This document shows positions 18,921-28,292 of a stretch of 64,000 nucleotides of DNA, piece by piece. The stretch is from Chloroflexota bacterium (GTDB lineage Bacteria; Chloroflexota; Dehalococcoidia; UBA2247; RBG-13-53-26). The translations under genes were made by a program, and so were the position numbers. The notes beneath the pieces were generated by a model. That model did not search any database and was not told where the DNA came from. It saw nothing but the letters and a program-made list of their open reading frames with translations. The stretch lies in contig VGOM01000004.1 of assembly GCA_016875915.1 (NCBI GenBank), forward strand, positions 1-64,000, read 5' to 3'. Position 1 is the first letter of the stretch. Each line of letters starts with the position of its first letter.

Positions 18921-20114
18921 ATGACTGACTGGCCTGAACTGGAACAGAAGTACTTCATGCGCACCATCAAGCGTCTGCCGCTGACCCTCGTCCGCGGGCG
19001 CGGGGCCAGGGTCTGGGACGACGCCGGCAGGGAGTACCTCGACTTCGTCGGTGGCTGGGCCGTGAACAGCCTGGGCCACTGCCACCCGGCGCTGGTTCAG
19101 GCGCTGGCTGAGCAGGCGGGGACACTGATCCAGGCTTCGAACCAGTTCTATACCGTGCCCCAGATACGCCTGGCGGAGCTCCTGGTGCAGCACAGTTGCT
19201 TCAACAAGGTCTTCTTCTGCAACAGCGGTGCCGAGGCCAACGAGGGCGCGGTGAAGTTGGCCCGCCGCTACGGCAAGCTGCATCTCCAGGGTGCCTTCGA
19301 GGTGATCACCACCTTCAACTCGTTTCACGGCCGGACCCTGGCCATGGTGGCCGCCACCGGACAGAAGAAGTTCCAGGAGCCCTACACGCCTCTGCCCGCC
19401 GGCTTCGTCAACGTGGACTATGACAGCATCGAGGCCATCAGGGCGGCCACCACCGCCCAGACCTGCGCTGTCATGCTGGAGGCCATACAGGCCGAGGGCG
19501 GCATCAATGTCCCCTCGGATGGCTATCTGCGGCAGGTGCGCCAGTGGTGCGATCAGAAAGGGATACTGCTCATACTGGATGAGATCCAGACCGGGCTGGG
19601 CCGGATCGGCACGCTCTTCGGCTATCAACAGTACGGCATTGAGCCGGATGTCATCACCCTGGCCAAGGGACTGGCCAGCGGAGTGCCCATCGGCGTCCTC
19701 TTGGCCCGGAAGAAGGCCGATGTCTTCCAGCCCGGGGAGCATGGCTCCACCTTCGGCGGCAATCCCCTGGCCTGCGCAGCGGCCTATGCCACCCTGAAGT
19801 ATGTCATCGACAACGATATCCCCGGCAATGCCGACAGGGTGGGGCGCTACCTCAGCGCTCGACTGGAGGCCCTGAAGTCGAAGTTTGACTTCATTGTTGA
19901 TGTCCGGGGCCGGGGATTGCTCAGGGCCATAGAGTTCCGCCGGGACATGGCCGACGGTGTGCTCACGGGCTGTCTGGAGAAGGGCCTGCTGGTCAACAGG
20001 GTCAAGCCCAATGTCCTCCGCTTCATCCCCCCGCTGATCATCGGCGAGGCAGAAGTGGATCAGGCCATGGATATCCTGGCCGAGGTCCTTGGCGGCGCGG
20101 CCAGGACGGAGTGA
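18921..20114 (+). CDS. argD: acetylornithine aminotransferase
   Basis: Class III PLP aminotransferase converting N-acetylglutamate semialdehyde to N-acetylornithine. The 397 residues carry FCNSGAEANEGAVKLAR (about 97-113), NSFHGRTLAMVAATGQ, ILDEIQTGLGRIG with the cofactor Asp, and the Schiff-base Lys in ITLAKGLASG near residue 250. GSTFGGNPLACAAA follows. ATG 18921 has GGAG six bases upstream. It sits between argB and argG in the same cluster. A broader substrate range (e.g. succinyl-diaminopimelate) is possible for the family. Confidence 0.94.
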   Translation: MTDWPELEQKYFMRTIKRLPLTLVRGRGARVWDDAGREYLDFVGGWAVNSLGHCHPALVQALAEQAGTLIQASNQFYTVPQIRLAELLVQHSCFNKVFFCNSGAEANEGAVKLARRYGKLHLQGAFEVITTFNSFHGRTLAMVAATGQKKFQEPYTPLPAGFVNVDYDSIEAIRAATTAQTCAVMLEAIQAEGGINVPSDGYLRQVRQWCDQKGILLILDEIQTGLGRIGTLFGYQQYGIEPDVITLAKGLASGVPIGVLLARKKADVFQPGEHGSTFGGNPLACAAAYATLKYVIDNDIPGNADRVGRYLSARLEALKSKFDFIVDVRGRGLLRAIEFRRDMADGVLTGCLEKGLLVNRVKPNVLRFIPPLIIGEAEVDQAMDILAEVLGGAARTE

Positions 20115-20147
20115 TAGGCTGATTCGTAGTCTAGAGGTGTGAAGGAA

Positions 20148-21356
20148 ATGGCGCAAAGTGTAGTTCTGGCCTACAGCGGTGGACTCGACACCTCTGTGGC
20201 CATCAAGTGGATCAAAGAGAAGTACGGCATGGACGTCATCGCGGTGACCGCCGATGTCGGCGGGGACCGGGACCTGGAGGCCGTCCGGGAGAAGGCCCTC
20301 AAGGTCGGTGCGGTTAAGGCCGTGGTGGTTGACGCCCGGGACGATTTCGTCAGGCACTACGTCTTTCCGTGCCTCCGGGCCGATGCCATCTATCAGGGCG
20401 TCTATCCCCTGGCCACCGCCCTGTCCCGTCCCTTGATCGCCCGGCTGCTGGTGGACGTGGCGGAGAAGGAGGGGGCCACAGCCGTGGCACACGGCTGCAC
20501 CGGGAAGGGCAACGACCAGGTGCGCATCGACGTGGGTGTGGCCGCCCTGGGCCCGCATCTCAAGGTCATCGCCCCCGCCCGCGAATGGGGCATGACCCGC
20601 GAGCAGACCATTGCCTATGCCCAGAGGCATGCCATCCCCATTCCGGTCACCTCGGCCAGCCCCTATTCCATCGACCAGAACCTCTGGGGCCGGAGCATCG
20701 AGTGCGGCGTGCTGGAGGATCCCTGGGCGGAGCCGCCGGAGGACGTCTTCGCCTGGACAGCCTCGGCTCAGGATGCCCCCGACCGTCCTGGCTACGTGGA
20801 GATCGGTTTTGAGCAGGGACTGCCGGCCAGCCTCGACGGACGGGCCCTGGATGGCATCACTCTGATTCAGGAGTTGAACGGTCTGGCCGGACAGCACGGC
20901 GTGGGCCGGATCGACCACATAGAGGACCGGCTGGTGGGCATCAAGTCCCGGGAGATCTACGAGGCTCCGGCGGCGACGGTGCTGTTCACCGCCCATCAGG
21001 CGCTGGAGGCCATGACCCTCTCCAGGGAGCAGTTGAAGTTCAAGCAGAAGGTGGCCGCCGAGTATGCCGACCTGATCTACAATGGACTGTGGTTCAGTTC
21101 GTTTCATCAGGATCTTGCCGCCTACGTGGGCAGCACGCAGCGGTATGTCGCCGGCACGGTGCGACTGAAGCTGCACAAGGGCACCTGCAGGGTGGTGGGC
21201 CGGAAGTCGGCCCACTCCCTCTACCGTCACTCGCTGGCCACCTACGACAAGGGTGACCAGTTCGACCAGGGCGCTTCGGTGGGTTTCATCCACATCTGGG
21301 GGCTGCCGGTCAAGGTCCAGGCCGAGGCCCAGCCCGAGAAGGAATGGAAGCAGTAG
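20148..21356 (+). CDS. argG: argininosuccinate synthase
   Basis: Joins citrulline and aspartate with ATP. The 402 residues start MAQSVVLAYSGGLDTSVA with the PP-loop. Further motifs are GCTGKGNDQVRIDVG, SPYSIDQNLWGRSIE, KSREIYEAPAATVL and GKSAH-like RKSAHSLY. ATG 20148 fits both the conserved N-terminus and a GAGGTG ribosome binding site; an upstream in-frame GTG at 20139 is less likely. It lies 33 bp after argD and 15 bp before argH. Confidence 0.97.
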   Translation: MAQSVVLAYSGGLDTSVAIKWIKEKYGMDVIAVTADVGGDRDLEAVREKALKVGAVKAVVVDARDDFVRHYVFPCLRADAIYQGVYPLATALSRPLIARLLVDVAEKEGATAVAHGCTGKGNDQVRIDVGVAALGPHLKVIAPAREWGMTREQTIAYAQRHAIPIPVTSASPYSIDQNLWGRSIECGVLEDPWAEPPEDVFAWTASAQDAPDRPGYVEIGFEQGLPASLDGRALDGITLIQELNGLAGQHGVGRIDHIEDRLVGIKSREIYEAPAATVLFTAHQALEAMTLSREQLKFKQKVAAEYADLIYNGLWFSSFHQDLAAYVGSTQRYVAGTVRLKLHKGTCRVVGRKSAHSLYRHSLATYDKGDQFDQGASVGFIHIWGLPVKVQAEAQPEKEWKQ

Positions 21357-21371
21357 TCTGGAGAGCGACCG

Positions 21372-22751
21372 ATGAGCACTGAGCACCTGCGGGGCCGCTT
21401 CCAGAAGGACACGGACAGAGTGGCCGCCCGGTACATCGCCTCGATCCCGTTTGACCAGCGGCTCTATCGCCAGGACATCGCCGGCAGCATCGCCCATGCC
21501 CGGATGCTGGGCCGTCAGGGCATCATCCCGGAGGGCGAGGCGGAGGCCATCATCTCGGCCCTGGCCGAGATCCGGGAAGAGATCGACCAGGGGCAGTTCC
21601 ACTTCAAGGTGGAGCTGGAAGACATCCACATGAACATCGAGGCCCGGCTCATCGAGAAGATCGGGGATGTGGGCGGGAAGCTGCACACCGCCAGATCCCG
21701 CAACGACCAGGTGGCCCTGGACTTGCGCCTGTTCTGCAAGGAGGCCATCGGGGAGACGGTCCGCGGGCTGAAGGGACTGCAGGCCGCCCTGCTGGACGTG
21801 GCCGAGGCCAATATCGATGTCATCATGCCCGGCTACACCCATCTGCAGCGGGCGCAGCCGGTGCTGCTGTCCCATCACCTGCTGGCCTACTTCGAGATGC
21901 TCCAGCGGGACGTCCTCAGATTCCGGGACTGCCTGGCCCGGACCGACGTCATGCCGCTGGGCAGCGGAGCCCTGGCTGGGGTCCCCTATCCCATCGACCG
22001 GGACTTCGTGGCCCAGCAGCTGGGCTTCAGCCGGATCAGCCAGAACAGCATCGATGCCGTCTCCGACAGGGACTTCGTCATTGAGTACCAGGCGGCGGCC
22101 AGCATGGCTATGATGCACCTGTCCCGCCTGGCGGAGGAACTGGTCCTCTGGTCGACCGAGGAGTTCGGCTATGTTGACATAAACGACTCATTTGCCTCGG
22201 CATCAAGCATCATGCCCCAAAAGAAGAACCCCGACGTCGCCGAACTGGCCAGAGGGAAGACGGGCCGGGTCTACGGACACCTCCTCGGACTGCTTTCCGG
22301 CATGAAGGGACTGCCCCTGTCGTACAACCGCGATCTGCAGGAGGACAAGGAGGGTCTCTTCGACACCGTGGATACCCTGCATGCCTCCCTAGAGGCGTTC
22401 ACCGGAATGGTCAGAACCCTCAGAGTCAATGCCCGGCGCGCCGGCCAGGCCGCAGAGGGAGGGTACCTGCTGGCCACCGATGTGGCCGACTACCTTGTCA
22501 GGAAGGGCTTGCCCTTCCGGCAGGCCCACAGCGTGGTGGGACGATTGGTGGCCTATGCCGCGGAGAAGAAACGGGCCCTGAGTCACCTCGGCCTTGAGGA
22601 GTACCGGCGGTTCTCGGACCTTTTCGAAGCGGATGTCTTGCAGATGACTGCCGGCGCCTCCGTGGCTGCCCGGAGTGTCCCCGGGGGCACTGCCCCGGAT
22701 CAGGTGCGGGCTCAGGTGGCTCGCGCCAGAAGGGCCGTCAACGACGAATGA
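21372..22751 (+). CDS. argH: argininosuccinate lyase
   Basis: Splits argininosuccinate into arginine and fumarate. The 459-residue fumarase/aspartase-fold protein shows HTARSRNDQVALDLRL near residue 107, GYTHLQRAQPVLLSHHLLAY with the catalytic His, and the signature SSIMPQKKNPDVAEL near residue 278. It is the last gene of the arg cluster in this window. argC and argF are not present here. A convergent rpmB follows 40 bp on. Confidence 0.97.
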   Translation: MSTEHLRGRFQKDTDRVAARYIASIPFDQRLYRQDIAGSIAHARMLGRQGIIPEGEAEAIISALAEIREEIDQGQFHFKVELEDIHMNIEARLIEKIGDVGGKLHTARSRNDQVALDLRLFCKEAIGETVRGLKGLQAALLDVAEANIDVIMPGYTHLQRAQPVLLSHHLLAYFEMLQRDVLRFRDCLARTDVMPLGSGALAGVPYPIDRDFVAQQLGFSRISQNSIDAVSDRDFVIEYQAAASMAMMHLSRLAEELVLWSTEEFGYVDINDSFASASSIMPQKKNPDVAELARGKTGRVYGHLLGLLSGMKGLPLSYNRDLQEDKEGLFDTVDTLHASLEAFTGMVRTLRVNARRAGQAAEGGYLLATDVADYLVRKGLPFRQAHSVVGRLVAYAAEKKRALSHLGLEEYRRFSDLFEADVLQMTAGASVAARSVPGGTAPDQVRAQVARARRAVNDE

Positions 22752-22791
22752 GGAGAGGGTACTGATCGGGATTCCTGCGCCCGGGACTGGC

Positions 22792-22977
22792 CTAGTGGCC
22801 CAGTTTCTGCTGGGTGCGCAGGCACTTCATACAGACGCTGAGCTTCCTGACGCTCCCGTCCATGGTCAGGGTGGTGGGGTGGACATTGGGCTGCCAGCGT
22901 CTCTTGGTGTGTCGCTTGGAGTGGCTCACGTTGTGACCGGTCTTGGGTACCTTCCCGCAGATTTCGCACTTTGCCAT
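22792..22977 (-). CDS. rpmB: 50S ribosomal protein bL28
   Basis: The 61-residue basic protein has CEICGK at the N-terminus and CMKCLR near residue 50, a Cys4 zinc-binding set as in the zinc-containing bL28 form. SHSKRHTKRRWQPNV is the family core. It is a lone gene, divergent from fakA across 97 bp that carries the fakA promoter. Confidence 0.96.
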   Translation of the reverse strand: MAKCEICGKVPKTGHNVSHSKRHTKRRWQPNVHPTTLTMDGSVRKLSVCMKCLRTQQKLGH

Positions 22978-23030
22978 CGTCTGTGAACTGTCCTTGTCTG
23001 AATCCTGACTCTTTGATAAACCGGTGCTCT

Positions 23031-23059
23031 TTGCTGTAAGATTACCAGAACAATATACA
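23031..23059 (+). promoter_or_regulatory. promoter of the fakA gene
   Basis: TTGCTG (23031-23036), a 17-nt spacer and TATACA (23054-23059). The predicted start near 23066 leaves about 9 nt before ATG 23075. Confidence 0.55.
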
Positions 23060-23074
23060 GGGAGAATCGAAGGA

Positions 23075-24736
23075 ATGCAAGAATCGAAGGGAAAGGCTGC
23101 CGCCAGATCGCGGGCCTACAGTGGCCGCGATCTGAGGGAGATGTTTGCGGCGGCCACTGTCTGGCTTGAGAAGAGCGTCGCCGACATCAATGCTCTGAAT
23201 GTCTTCCCCGTGCCGGATGGCGACTGCGGCACCAACATGCTGCTCACCATGCGCTCCACCATGGAGGAGGCATACCGTGCCCCGGACAACAACGCCTCAG
23301 ATGTAGCCCATGCCATGGCCCGCGGGGCCCTGATGGGGGCCAGGGGCAACAGCGGCGTCATCCTTTCCCAGATCTTCCGCGGTCTGGCCCAGGGACTTGA
23401 GGGCAAGGAATCGTTCGGCGGCAGGGACTTCGCCGCGGCGCTGGACAAGGGTTCCACCATCGCCTACAAGGCCCTGACCCGTCCGGTGGAGGGCACCATA
23501 CTCACCGTGGCCAGGGATGCCTCAGCCGCCGGGATGGCCTCTGTCGACAACGGCGACCTCCTGCCGGTTATGGAAGCCGCCGTCAGGGCGGCCCGTGAAT
23601 CGGTGGCCAACACCCCCACGCTCCTGCCTGTTCTGCGACAGGCGGGTGTGGTTGACGCCGGAGGGCAGGGACTCTACGTTCTGTTCGACGGCGCCCTGCA
23701 TTACCTCAAGGGCGAGATGGAAGAGATGAAGACCCGCCGTCCGCAGGTGGTACCCAGCAGTATTCCCCTTGTCTCCAAGCTGCCCCAGTTGGTGGCCGAG
23801 AAAGAGGAGCCCTATGGCTACTGCACCGAGTTCGTCCTGAAGGGGCAGAAGAAGCTGGACCTGGAGAAGATCAGGAAGCGCCTCATCAACGAGGGGCAGT
23901 GCCTCATCGTGGTGGGCGACGATGACCTGGTCCACATTCACATCCACACCTTTGATCCCGGGAAGGCCATCCACTACGCCTCCTCCATGGGCACGCTGCA
24001 CGAGATCAAGATCCAGAACATGGATGATCAGCACAGGGACTACACCGAGATGGTCACCAATCAGGCTCCGCCGGCGGAGATAGCCACCGTGGCTGTGGTT
24101 GCTGGAGACGGCATGGCGCAGCTCTTTCGCAGCCTGGGGATCAGCACCATCGTGCCGGGAGGGCAGACCATGAATCCCAGCACCAGGGAGTTGCTGGAGG
24201 CCGTGGAGGCGCTTCCTCAGGACAAGGCCATCATCCTCACCAACAACAAGAACATCATCCCTGCCGCCAAGCAGGTGCCGCCACTGACCGGCAAGAAGGT
24301 CAGGATCGTGCCCACCGAGACCATCCCCCAGGGTGTCGCCGCTCTGCTGGCCTTCAACTACGACACGGACCTGAGGACCAATGTCTCCTTGATGAAGGAC
24401 GCCAGTGCGTCTGTGAAGACCATAGAGGTCACCCGTGCGGTCCGCGCTGCCAAGATCGGCAATCTGAAGATCGGCAGGAGGCAATCCATCGGTTTCGTTG
24501 ATGGCGAGCTGGCCGTTGTCGGCGACAAGCCCCCCAAGGTGCTCTACGATGTCCTCGCCGGTCTGGGCGAAGCTGTGGCCAGGAGCGAGATACTCACCAT
24601 CTACTACGGCAAGAACACCAAGCGCTCCGAGGCAGAGGTACTGGCCGATACGGTTCGGCAGGCATACCCTCATCTGGAGGTAGAGTTGGTCTATGGAGGG
24701 CAGCCGCACTATCACTACATCGCCTCAGTGGAATAG
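23075..24736 (+). CDS. fakA: DhaL-domain kinase, FakA-type fatty acid kinase catalytic subunit
   Basis: Phosphorylates a fatty acid held by a DegV-family carrier, feeding acyl-phosphate into phospholipid synthesis. The 553 residues begin with a DhaL kinase domain (about 12-200): NVFPVPDGDCGTNMLLTMRS and GARGNSGVILSQIFRGLA bind ATP-Mg, followed by DAGGQGLYVLFDGA. A middle region (YGYCTEFVLKG) and a C-terminal DegV-like domain follow. ATG 23075 is preferred to an upstream GTG at 23024, which lies ahead of the promoter. A DegV-family gene lies 142 bp downstream, as expected for a FakA/FakB pair. Confidence 0.9.
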   Translation: MQESKGKAAARSRAYSGRDLREMFAAATVWLEKSVADINALNVFPVPDGDCGTNMLLTMRSTMEEAYRAPDNNASDVAHAMARGALMGARGNSGVILSQIFRGLAQGLEGKESFGGRDFAAALDKGSTIAYKALTRPVEGTILTVARDASAAGMASVDNGDLLPVMEAAVRAARESVANTPTLLPVLRQAGVVDAGGQGLYVLFDGALHYLKGEMEEMKTRRPQVVPSSIPLVSKLPQLVAEKEEPYGYCTEFVLKGQKKLDLEKIRKRLINEGQCLIVVGDDDLVHIHIHTFDPGKAIHYASSMGTLHEIKIQNMDDQHRDYTEMVTNQAPPAEIATVAVVAGDGMAQLFRSLGISTIVPGGQTMNPSTRELLEAVEALPQDKAIILTNNKNIIPAAKQVPPLTGKKVRIVPTETIPQGVAALLAFNYDTDLRTNVSLMKDASASVKTIEVTRAVRAAKIGNLKIGRRQSIGFVDGELAVVGDKPPKVLYDVLAGLGEAVARSEILTIYYGKNTKRSEAEVLADTVRQAYPHLEVELVYGGQPHYHYIASVE

Positions 24737-24878
24737 CCCCTCCAGCCGCCCTCAGCCACGAACCGCACCCTCTCCCGTCCGTATTCCCCGGGGGCCTTTG
24801 CGTTGGCTTCCGGAGATGCCGCCGGTGCATTGCCCCGGTCTTCCCGAACGGCGGATGGGGGACTGAAGGCGGGGATAG

Positions 24879-25832
24879 ATGGTCAAGATTGTCACTGACA
24901 GCACCTCGGATCTCCCCCCGGAGATAGCCGGCGCTCTGGGCATCACCGTTGTGCCGGCCTATGTCCATTTCGGGGACAAGTCCTACCGTGACGGGGTGGA
25001 TCTGGATACGGACGACCTGTACCGCAGAATGCTGGCCGGCCCGGTTCATCCCACCACATCGGCGCCGGCCCCCGGGGACTTCGCCGAGGTCTATCGCCGG
25101 CTGGCCCGGGAGACCGATGAGATCGTTGCCGTGACGGTTACCTCCAAGCAGAGCGCCGTCTACGATTCGGCGCTGATGGGCAAGGAGTCCCTGAAGGAGC
25201 GATGTCGCATCGAGGTGGTTGACTCCCAGTCGGTCACCATGGGACTGGGGCTCATGGCTATCATGGCTGCCAGGAAGGCTGAGGCAGGGGCTGGCATGGA
25301 CGAAGTGCTGGAGGCCCTACGCCAGGCCATCCCCAGGACCCACGGACTGGCCGTCCTCGAGACCCTGAAGTACGCTTTGAAGGGCGGCCGTCTGGGCAAG
25401 GCCGGCGCCCTGATAGGGGCCCTGGTCAAAGTCAGGCCCATGCTCACCATCAGGGCCGGGGTCATCGGGCCTTCCGGCGTGACCCGGACCCATGCCAGGG
25501 GCGTAGAGCGGCTGTGCGACTTCGTCAGGAAGCACCGCCCCATCGATGACACTGCCGTGGTTCACAGCAGTTCGCCGGAGGAGGCGCAGAGCCTGGCGGA
25601 GCAGCTGCGGTCCATCGTGCCCCAGAGCCGCCCCATTGTGGCCAGGCTGGGAGCCGCCTTGGGAGTGCACGCCGGGCCGGGTGCGCTGGTGGTGGTTGTC
25701 AGAGAGGGGACGGGCGCTGCAGACAGGGCCGTCGAGGGCCAGAAGAGGGGCAGGAGACTGGCGCTGCCCCCGTTGCGGATGCCTCACAAGGGGGGGGCTT
25801 CGATACCGGCAGAAGCTGCTGCCGGCCTCTAG
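24879..25832 (+). CDS. DegV family fatty-acid-binding protein (FakB-like)
   Basis: The 317-residue protein opens with the DegV signature MVKIVTDSTSDLPPE and PAYVHFGDKSYRDGVDL. TSAPAPGDF follows, the conserved fatty-acid carboxylate-binding Thr-Ser region. SKQSAVYDSA, VDSQSVTMGLG and LKYALKGGRLGKAGALIG complete the family pattern. The C-terminal 30 residues are basic and low in complexity. Adjacency to fakA suggests it presents the fatty acid to the kinase. recG begins about 10 bp downstream. Confidence 0.9.
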   Translation: MVKIVTDSTSDLPPEIAGALGITVVPAYVHFGDKSYRDGVDLDTDDLYRRMLAGPVHPTTSAPAPGDFAEVYRRLARETDEIVAVTVTSKQSAVYDSALMGKESLKERCRIEVVDSQSVTMGLGLMAIMAARKAEAGAGMDEVLEALRQAIPRTHGLAVLETLKYALKGGRLGKAGALIGALVKVRPMLTIRAGVIGPSGVTRTHARGVERLCDFVRKHRPIDDTAVVHSSSPEEAQSLAEQLRSIVPQSRPIVARLGAALGVHAGPGALVVVVREGTGAADRAVEGQKRGRRLALPPLRMPHKGGASIPAEAAAGL

Positions 25833-25841
25833 GGGGCTTTG

Positions 25842-28250
25842 TTGGCCGCCAAGGGCGCTGAAGCGTTGGCCAGGATCCTCGAACTGGAGCTGGCGGGCCG
25901 CTATGCTGACACCGCCGTGGTCGGGGGACTGGATGCCTACCTGCGGCGGCAACTGAACAGCGCCAAAGACCAAGGCACACCATCGTTTCTGTCCGCCGTT
26001 TGCCCCCGGGGTTTCCGCTACGCCCGTCTCACACCGGATCAGCGCCAGGAGTGGGTGGACAGAGTGCGTCGGCGCCTGAACGAAGCAGCGGTTGACCGCC
26101 ATGCCCCGACCGGACCGGCCAAGGCGGAGCCGGAAGCGCCATCATCCGGCACCCTTGATTCCCCCATCACGGTGCTCAGCGGCATTGGCCAGGCCACAGC
26201 GCAGCGTTTCGCCAGGCTGGGCGTGAGAGGCATCAGGGATCTCCTGTATCTCTTCCCCATCCGGCATCTCGACTATGCCCGGAAGAGGACCGTCTCGCAG
26301 CTTGAGCCGGGCACGGACCAGACCCTCATCGCCACCGTCTGGTCGGCCCGCCAGGTGCTCCTGGGCGGCAGGCCCGGCACGGAGGCTGTGGTCGGTGATC
26401 AGACCGGCACCGTGCGGGTGGTCTGGTTCAACCAGCCCTATCTGGCCCGGACCCTGACTCCCAACGCCCGGGTGGCCCTCTCGGGCAGGATCGGCCTCTT
26501 CAAGGGCCAGAAGGTCTTTGAGTCCCCGGAGTGGGAGATGCTGGGAGCTGAGGACCTGACCCACACCGGCCGCCTGGTCCCGGTGTATCCGCTGACCGAA
26601 GGACTGAATCGTCGCTCCGTCCGCAAACTGATGCGGCAGGCTGTCTTGGGGTGGGCGCCTCAGGTGGCCGACTTCCTGCCGTCTGACGTCAGGGCTCGCT
26701 GCTCGCTGATGGATCTGCCCCGGGCCATCCGTCAGGCCCACTTCCCCGACGATGAGCAGGCCAAGGAGGAGTCCAGGAGGCGGCTGGCCTTCAATGAGTT
26801 CTTCCTCATCCAGGCTGGCCTCTGCTCCAGGAAGCTGGAGTGGCAGGACAACCGGGCCACCAGCTTCAGGGACGGGGCGGGTCTGCGCAGCACGTTCGAG
26901 CGCAGTCTTCCCTTCGCTCTGACGCGGGCCCAGAGCCGGGCGCTGGATGAGGTTGTGGCGGGACTGGACAGCAGCACCCCCATGTCCCGTCTCCTCCAGG
27001 GGGACGTCGGCAGCGGGAAAACGGTCGTCGCCACGCTGGCCCTCCTGGTGGTGGCCGCCAACGGCGGCCAAGGGGCCTTCATGGTCCCCACCGAGGTCTT
27101 GGCCGAGCAGCACTTCCACAGCATCTCCAGACTCCTTTCCAGAATGGGGGAACTGCAGGGCGGGGAGGGATACATGCTCAGCTTCCCTTCCGTTCCTCCC
27201 TACCCCTTCACCATGGCCCTGCTCACCGGCAGCCTTCGCCAGGCTGAGAAGCGGCGGATACATCAGCTTGTCAGGCAGGGCGATGTCCACCTGGTCATCG
27301 GCACCCATGCGCTGATCCAGAAGGGGGTGGAGTTCGACAGGCTAGGGCTGGCCGTCGTCGATGAACAGCACCGCTTCGGGGTATTGCAGCGCTCTGCGCT
27401 GCAGAGAAAGGGCAACACCCCGCATGTGCTGGTCATGACCGCCACGCCCATACCGCGTACCCTGGCTCTGACCATCTACGGTGACCTGGATCTCTCGGTC
27501 ATTGACCAGTTGCCTCCGGGGAGGGTCGATATCGAGACCAGGTGGCTTGGACCCGGCCAGAGAGAGGTCGCCTATGCCTTCATCCGTCGGGCCGTAGCCG
27601 ACGGCCGGCAGGCCTTCATCGTCTGTCCCCTGGTGGAGGAGTCGGAGGCCATTGAGGCCACGGCAGCCGTCGCAGAGTACGCACGCCTCGCCCAGGGAGT
27701 CTTCCCTGATCTCCGCCTGGGGCTGCTCCACGGGCGCATGCCCGGAGCGGAGAAGGAGGCGGTCATGAGGAGCTTCAGAGACGGTCATCTTGACGTCCTG
27801 GTCTGCACCCCCGTGGTCGAGGTGGGCATCGATGTCCCCAATGCCGTGGTCATACTGATAGAAGCGGCCGAGCGGTTCGGCCTGTCCCAGCTTCACCAGT
27901 TCCGGGGCCGGGTGGGCCGGGGAGAGCACAAGAGCTACTGCATGCTGCTGTCGGACACACCCTCGATGGCGGGGCAGGAGCGTCTCAGGATCATTGAGCG
28001 GACCCGTGACGGCTTCCTGTTGGCCGAGGAGGACCTGAGGATGCGGGGTCCGGGGGAGTTCTTCGGCACTCAGCAGAGCGGCTTCCCGGAGCTGCGCATG
28101 GCCAGGCTGTCCGATGCGGCCCTGCTTGATGCCGCCCGTGAGCAGGCCATTCTCCTGCTGCGGAGCGATCCGGACCTGAAGCGGCCGGAGCACCATCTGC
28201 TGGCTGATGAAGTGGCCCGGCTGTGGACCCGGGGCGGCAAGGCCGCCTGA
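25842..28250 (+). CDS. recG: ATP-dependent DNA helicase RecG
   Basis: Branch-migrating helicase that remodels stalled forks and Holliday junctions. About 800 residues. An N-terminal helical extension (about 1-105) precedes the wedge/OB domain (SGIGQATAQRFARLG onward). The helicase core has Walker A GDVGSGKTVVA near residue 387, DEQHRFGVLQR, and the TATPIPRTLALT motif III. The C-terminal half carries QFRGRVGRGEHKSYC (motif VI). No ATG is available near the start. TTG 25842 (or 25839) follows an AGGGGG ribosome binding site that overlaps the degV stop, so the start is probable but not certain. Confidence 0.93.
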   Translation: MAAKGAEALARILELELAGRYADTAVVGGLDAYLRRQLNSAKDQGTPSFLSAVCPRGFRYARLTPDQRQEWVDRVRRRLNEAAVDRHAPTGPAKAEPEAPSSGTLDSPITVLSGIGQATAQRFARLGVRGIRDLLYLFPIRHLDYARKRTVSQLEPGTDQTLIATVWSARQVLLGGRPGTEAVVGDQTGTVRVVWFNQPYLARTLTPNARVALSGRIGLFKGQKVFESPEWEMLGAEDLTHTGRLVPVYPLTEGLNRRSVRKLMRQAVLGWAPQVADFLPSDVRARCSLMDLPRAIRQAHFPDDEQAKEESRRRLAFNEFFLIQAGLCSRKLEWQDNRATSFRDGAGLRSTFERSLPFALTRAQSRALDEVVAGLDSSTPMSRLLQGDVGSGKTVVATLALLVVAANGGQGAFMVPTEVLAEQHFHSISRLLSRMGELQGGEGYMLSFPSVPPYPFTMALLTGSLRQAEKRRIHQLVRQGDVHLVIGTHALIQKGVEFDRLGLAVVDEQHRFGVLQRSALQRKGNTPHVLVMTATPIPRTLALTIYGDLDLSVIDQLPPGRVDIETRWLGPGQREVAYAFIRRAVADGRQAFIVCPLVEESEAIEATAAVAEYARLAQGVFPDLRLGLLHGRMPGAEKEAVMRSFRDGHLDVLVCTPVVEVGIDVPNAVVILIEAAERFGLSQLHQFRGRVGRGEHKSYCMLLSDTPSMAGQERLRIIERTRDGFLLAEEDLRMRGPGEFFGTQQSGFPELRMARLSDAALLDAAREQAILLLRSDPDLKRPEHHLLADEVARLWTRGGKAA

Positions 28251-28292
28251 AGATGACTGAACGCACGGAGAAGGAAACGCAGAAGGTGAGAC

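Noticed and set aside
18078-22118. A 1346-codon open frame antisense to argB, argD, argG and argH
   Set aside because: It is a by-product of G/C-ending codons on the coding strand; four well-conserved genes occupy the other strand and the translation has no recognisable domain.
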